DNA of 64,000 nt from Eutypella sp. D-1 (Eukaryota; Ascomycota; Sordariomycetes; Xylariales; Diatrypaceae): contig JAJTTP010000006.1 in assembly GCA_023313575.1 (NCBI GenBank), positions 1,364,001-1,428,000 on the forward strand. Direction: 5' to 3'. The notes under the pieces are model-generated. The model was not told where the DNA came from. It saw only the letters and a list, made by a program, of their open reading frames with translations, and did no database searches. Each line of letters opens with the position of its first letter. Within the stretch, counting starts at the first letter, position 1. This document shows, piece after piece, positions 59,401 to 64,000 of the stretch. The position numbers were made by a program, and so were the translations under genes.

Positions 59401-62400
59401 CAGGCGAAGCATGATAAATTCCAGGCTAGCATTGTCATACCTGCTTGTCGGCCATACGGGCTGGTTAGGTAACTGCTTGCTTATTGGTGTGAACGTCGCA
59501 TAGGGCGAAAGCTGAGCCGTATTACGAGCCGGGTCCTGGATTACAGTCGCATCCAGTCGGGCTCTGCCACCTGAAACTCGCAGCAGCGGGCGTGCATGTC
59601 GATGGCAGTTTGGCACGCGCTCGGCGTCGAAAGGGGGGAGATGAGGTCCCTATGCGAGGCGCTGTAGTATCGAACGCCATCGGGACACGGCGGGCATCTG
59701 TATTCCCGTGGCAAGAAGGCTTCTCGATTCTTTCCCTTAGGGTAACAATTCCGCACCCACCCATCTAAACCGGGGAAAATATCTAGCAATCATAGTGGCT
59801 ACCGTAATCCGGAAACTCTGTACTCCGATCCAAAGCGGTTGATGGCTAGGGGATGGGGGGCGGGGGGGCTATTCGCGCAACGAATCTCGCACCAAGACAG
59901 TTGTCGTTACCCCTGAAGCCTACAAATCCTTACTTCCAGCCACGAGTGTGACATCATGCCCTCCGACGCATCTTCCGCGCATGTATTCGTATCATGTGTG
60001 CGAGAGGCGCGCGCGCGAGGGCGTTTTTAGCGAATGCGAGGACATCATTTTTTCTTGGAATAGATGATGCGCTGCAAGCCCATGGAAGACTTGGATGTTC
60101 TAGATACCTTCCTCTTTCTTCCCCGCCAAATTTCCCCATCAGCCAGTCATAGCAAAAAAAGCACTTTCTAATGAGCCCATGGTCGTCACGAAAGCCACAC
60201 AGACACGATACTCAACTGTCCCTTGGCCTAGACGACCTCTTTGCTACAAGCCCACTGCGGTCTGTCACACTAGAGCTAGGGTGCTTGGTGTGAATACGCA
60301 CCTTGATAACGACTATTCTGATTGCCTCTCACATATTCTGGGATGAACTGGGGACGTATTCTTTCAGTGACCTTAGAGTTACCTTCATCTAATCAGTAAA
60401 GAGCTTATCGCGAGTGAGGCGATGTTGGCGTTCCGGACCCGCTTGCCAAGCTTCGAGGATTCTGCGGATAGAACACGGGATAGACGTTCGGGTCAGGCGT
60501 ATCGAACAGATTGAAATAAAGAAAAGGTTCTGAAGAGAAAACGGTCGTATTCTTTGCATCTGCAGGCGATGTATGCTAGAGCGCATCCCATAGATTCGAG
60601 TTTTCGCAACCCCCCAATCAGGCCAGGGAAACTAGGACAGGACAGGCATCATTAAGCGCACAGGGTAGCATTCATACCCATAGCGGTTGGCTTGCGCGGG
60701 AGCGGCGCGTGCAGCCCATAGGCTAGCCGTAAATCACTCTTTGTTGCGAGGCTAAAACGAGGATCTGCGGAAGGGGCCCCAGGTATCCAATCCTTAGCAT
60801 ATGTACACATAGTTATAGATATAAACCAATGTCGGGGGAAGTTTGTATAGGCGTCGAAGTGCTCTAAATGGGGTACCTGACTGCTCCGTAACCCGCCGAC
60901 CAACCAACTACTCGTGCGGGTTACCCTAGTATCTTCCTACCTCTCAACAAAAGCAAAAAGAACCGATCTGGTGACATTCCGAGTGAGGCAATGACCTGTG
61001 ACCTATCTAGGTAGCAAGGGTCATAGTTACCTATGACGATGGTTTATCCTACCATGTCAGAGAAGTCTTAGAACTTGTTTATCTGGTCGGTGACTGGCGT
61101 AGGCATACTTCGAATTGACGAATTGATTCAGCGCCTCGAGACACTTAGAACTCATAATTGTGCTCCGAGGTTCAGGCCACCACTCCCCTCCGGTCAGCCG
61201 AGAGGAAAGGCGTCGATACGTGCTGCATTCACAGAATAGATGTTGTTTAAGTGGACCGACTAATATGAACATCTAAACCACCCTATTGGGTATGTAAATA
61301 TAATTTATGGACGGATGTAGTAGTGGTGGTTGCTGTTCACTGGACAGGCGTGCGAGAACAGTGCATCTTGCCCCTACACCCATACGCATCAACAAGCGGC
61401 AAGCATCGGACTGAGCACCAAGGCATCCAGACATCCCATACCTGGTAGCCCGGATATACAGGCTAACGGATCTACTACTCGAAGAGGACCGCAAAAGTGC
61501 AGAGGGGGCTCGTCTTGGTCCTGGAGCGCCCAACCTCTCCATCTGAGACCTGCAGCACAAGGTCCCCGAAACCCCCGCCTGGTGAATCCCCGGCGAAGAT
61601 ACGATGTCCATTGCATGAGATAGATTGTCAATTTGACCGTCTCCCATTCCAATGTAGCAGCTCTATTGGATACGGAGAAGGCATCTGCCGCGGCCTAGGC
61701 CACGTGCTTTTAGGACGGGTTGGCTGGTTGGATGGCCGTGGATGCTTCCCTCCCCTATCCCTTACCATGATGCGCTTCTTTACAAACGAATATTATACGT
61801 AGGCAACTCCTTGATAGTACGCACTAGGTCAGGCGACTGGCCCCTCGTATTGGAAAATACGTCGCAGTCTTTCTTGCATATCTATATTGACTCGACGCGC
61901 GACAGACAGTTAACCCCCCGTCTCAGAGGTAGCTTCTCCCACGTCGTACGAATCCCGAGGCTTTTGCCTACTAATTAGTGTCCGGTTCCTTGATTAATGC
62001 GGCGAGCAAGTAAGACGCCTGTCATTTAATATCCTATCTACCAATAAGTGTACGTATATATGTGTGTATCGTGTGTCTACAGGTGTGGTGTGGGTGGGTT
62101 AGTTTACGTGGTAGATGCCTCATTCACATCCACCCTGCTTGGCTCCCCATCTATCGTCAACGCCTCTAATTCGCCCTGCAGTCCATATAAGTGGCGGATT
62201 TGATGGCGTCTATTACTCACTGATTAGAGCAATCCGGGTTGTCTAAGGGGTGTTGGTGCATGCAAAGCATGATGAACCAAACCTATTTTTACATAGATGT
62301 GTCCACCGTCTGACCAACTTGTCTACCAAATCATCAGGTAATTCTTCGTGCCCTGGCCGATATGATGATCGTGTCGTGGATATGTAAGCCCTAATGCGCA

Positions 62401-64000
62401 TTGGATGTTTTGGAAGCACGCGAAGGGGGCCGGGTGGTAGATGGGGGAGTAAAGAATTCGTCCGAGAAAAGAAGCATATTTACCTTCACTTTGTGGCACG
62501 GAAGCCGACACCTTGGTAGTGACCCGACAGACTGGTTAGGCACGATTTGCCCCTTTAACTTTTTCAACCGGGCGACGAGAGGCGTTTGGCTTATCGTGAA
62601 AACCAGTTTGCCAGTGTGGGCTGGCGCGCGATCCGCGGCCCTAGCCGCGGGTTTAATTCAGTCGGTACCCTCTCTGCAAGCCTCTGAAGTTAATGAAGTG
62701 ATAGGAGGACTAGGTGCGGATTTGGTTTATCAAAAACAGTTAGGCTTAATAGGGGTTGGGGTTATGGTTTTCACGGGCCGTTGCTCGCTTGCGAAATCCA
62801 TTTTAGATAGACCTCATCCGTTGGCGTCGTTAGCTATGACCACTTATAGATCATTTATGAGCATCTAAATCAAATATAACTATGTATTCTCGTAATGTTT
62901 TGATGATCCGGCTGCCTCTATTTCAGCGGTATACTTATATTGTCTTGCGCGTAAGTTGTGATGGGTATGACATTGCTCGGACTTTGGTCACTTCTATAGC
63001 GCGGGTGTGAGGATCTTCAGTCTGTGAGCCCCATGTCAACCTTGCAGCGCCTTGTTCTGCCAGTTCGCATTCCTTCGTTAGTTCAAACCTCTGTGCATCC
63101 CCTCCCCATATCTCGTTATTTTAAGTGCACTATAGTTGTCCGCGTATGAACGACTGCATCCATATGTATGCACGGAACTTTTCCAATCGCAAGAGCCAAG
63201 ATTTGGTCTGGGGGACTGGGGCCTTGGGGATGAGGTTTTGCGGCGGTTGGAAATATTCGAGATACGGGTACATCCTATGAGGCCCCAGTAATATGAGAGG
63301 CTCTTAAGGGCAGGGTTGCTTGTCGCTGTTACCAACTGCCCGGGAATCTGACGTCCCGGGGGATCTTCAGGGAGTCAGGTCTTGTCTTATTGTTTCCACA
63401 CTGTATCTCTAGCGTCTCCGCTTAAAGGTATCGTGCTTCGTGGTACAAATTCCTTGCAGTCATGTAGATAGTGCGATCTTCTTCGGAAAACGCTTGATCT
63501 CACGTAGGCTACCCTGGACAGATGTGTAATCAGTCTGTCGGCGGCTAGTCCCATGTGTGGCTTGAGATGGGGTTAGGGATGGGGATGGAGAGGGGACTTG
63601 GGGGTTTTACATGTTCTCTCTCTCCTTGTATGTTCTTGGGGTTACTGGGCCGGCCTGGACCTCGATCTTTAAAAAAGCCACCGCTTGCACATAAAAGTTT
63701 GAATTACGCAGTGAGGACACCGTGATGTCCAGAGTGTGCGTACGTGGCCTTGTCACCCCCCTTCTTAAATTAGCTACCTTATCGTGCTCATAATAGGCGA
63801 TAGTCAGACGGCGAGTCTGAGGCCGCCGGGACCGAGATGTGAGAAATACCATCATGTATGTAGGTTACCTGAACGGTGCAAATGGCTTGTCATTGCGGCG
63901 TGTTGGGGACCCTACTAGGCACAAGATCGCCCCCCTCCTGGGTTGACAAATACAGTAGGACAGTTACACCTGGGCTATCGTGTTTGGTAATGAACCGAGG
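56455..64000. other. 7.5-kb segment without a supported gene
   Basis: Composition is mixed, neither RIP-like nor coding-like. Frames are short and none shows family motifs or a convincing exon chain. Local features: an (AT)n tract at 57,472-57,490, a CCGCGG-CCCTAG-CCGCGG inverted repeat near 62,632-62,650, and a 155-codon plus frame at 62401-62868. It may be regulatory or decayed sequence. Confidence 0.5.
62401..62868 (+). other. Isolated 155-codon reading frame, unrecognised
   Basis: The longest frame in the right-hand gene-free region. Its second half (from ARSAALAAGLIQSVPSLQAS) reads like an ordinary protein but uses A/T-ending codons (TTA, GTT, GAT, ATT), unlike the GC3-rich genes in this window. 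I see no domain, convincing leader or splice partner. It could be chance, a decayed gene or foreign sequence. Confidence 0.15.

Overview
The window reads as a filamentous ascomycete chromosome arm, most likely Sordariomycetes (inferred from gene content, short introns with CTRAC-like branch sites, and strong RIP). No tRNA, rRNA or CRISPR array was recognised. Two compartments meet sharply at about 17.65-17.76 kb.

Positions 1 to ~17,700 are an extremely AT-rich block with the signature of repeat-induced point mutation (TpA-rich, CpA/TpG-poor, CpG largely kept). It holds at least four related Ty3/Gypsy chromovirus-type LTR insertions: a minus-strand copy cut by the left edge (LTR 3119-3548), a solo LTR with a perfect 5-bp target duplication (3671-4095), a truncated plus copy (4953-6610), and a full-length plus copy (6611-13439) with decayed gag, protease, RT, integrase, chromodomain and an additional antisense reading frame before the 3' LTR. 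13,440-17,700 is decayed sequence that I could not assign.

Positions ~17,800-56,450 are ordinary gene-bearing euchromatin with thirteen well-supported protein genes: a secreted peptidylarginine deiminase (-) divergent from a Zn2Cys6 regulator (+); calmodulin (-); Tlg2/syntaxin-16 t-SNARE (+); a mitochondrial PPR-like protein (-); cytochrome c oxidase subunit 7 (+); clathrin light chain (-); an Rtt103-type CID protein (+); a GH47 alpha-mannosidase (+); an FHA-domain protein kinase (-); an unrecognised 587-residue protein (+); a CDF-family transporter, probably manganese type (+); and glycogenin (+). Most are conserved housekeeping functions (Ca2+ signalling, endosome/TGN traffic, respiration, Pol II termination, N-glycan trimming, glycogen priming). 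The deiminase/regulator pair beside the RIP block is the accessory-looking part.

Positions 56,455-64,000 have no gene I can support. Points of most interest: a 3-nt exon needed to build the zinc cluster of the regulator; the complete PAD catalytic set in a protein with a secretory signal; a palindrome and an inverted repeat in the divergent promoter; the antisense frame in the chromovirus; GC-retaining U3 segments that seem to have escaped RIP; and four exact copies of the palindrome TACCTAGGTA, all in upstream regions of genes.
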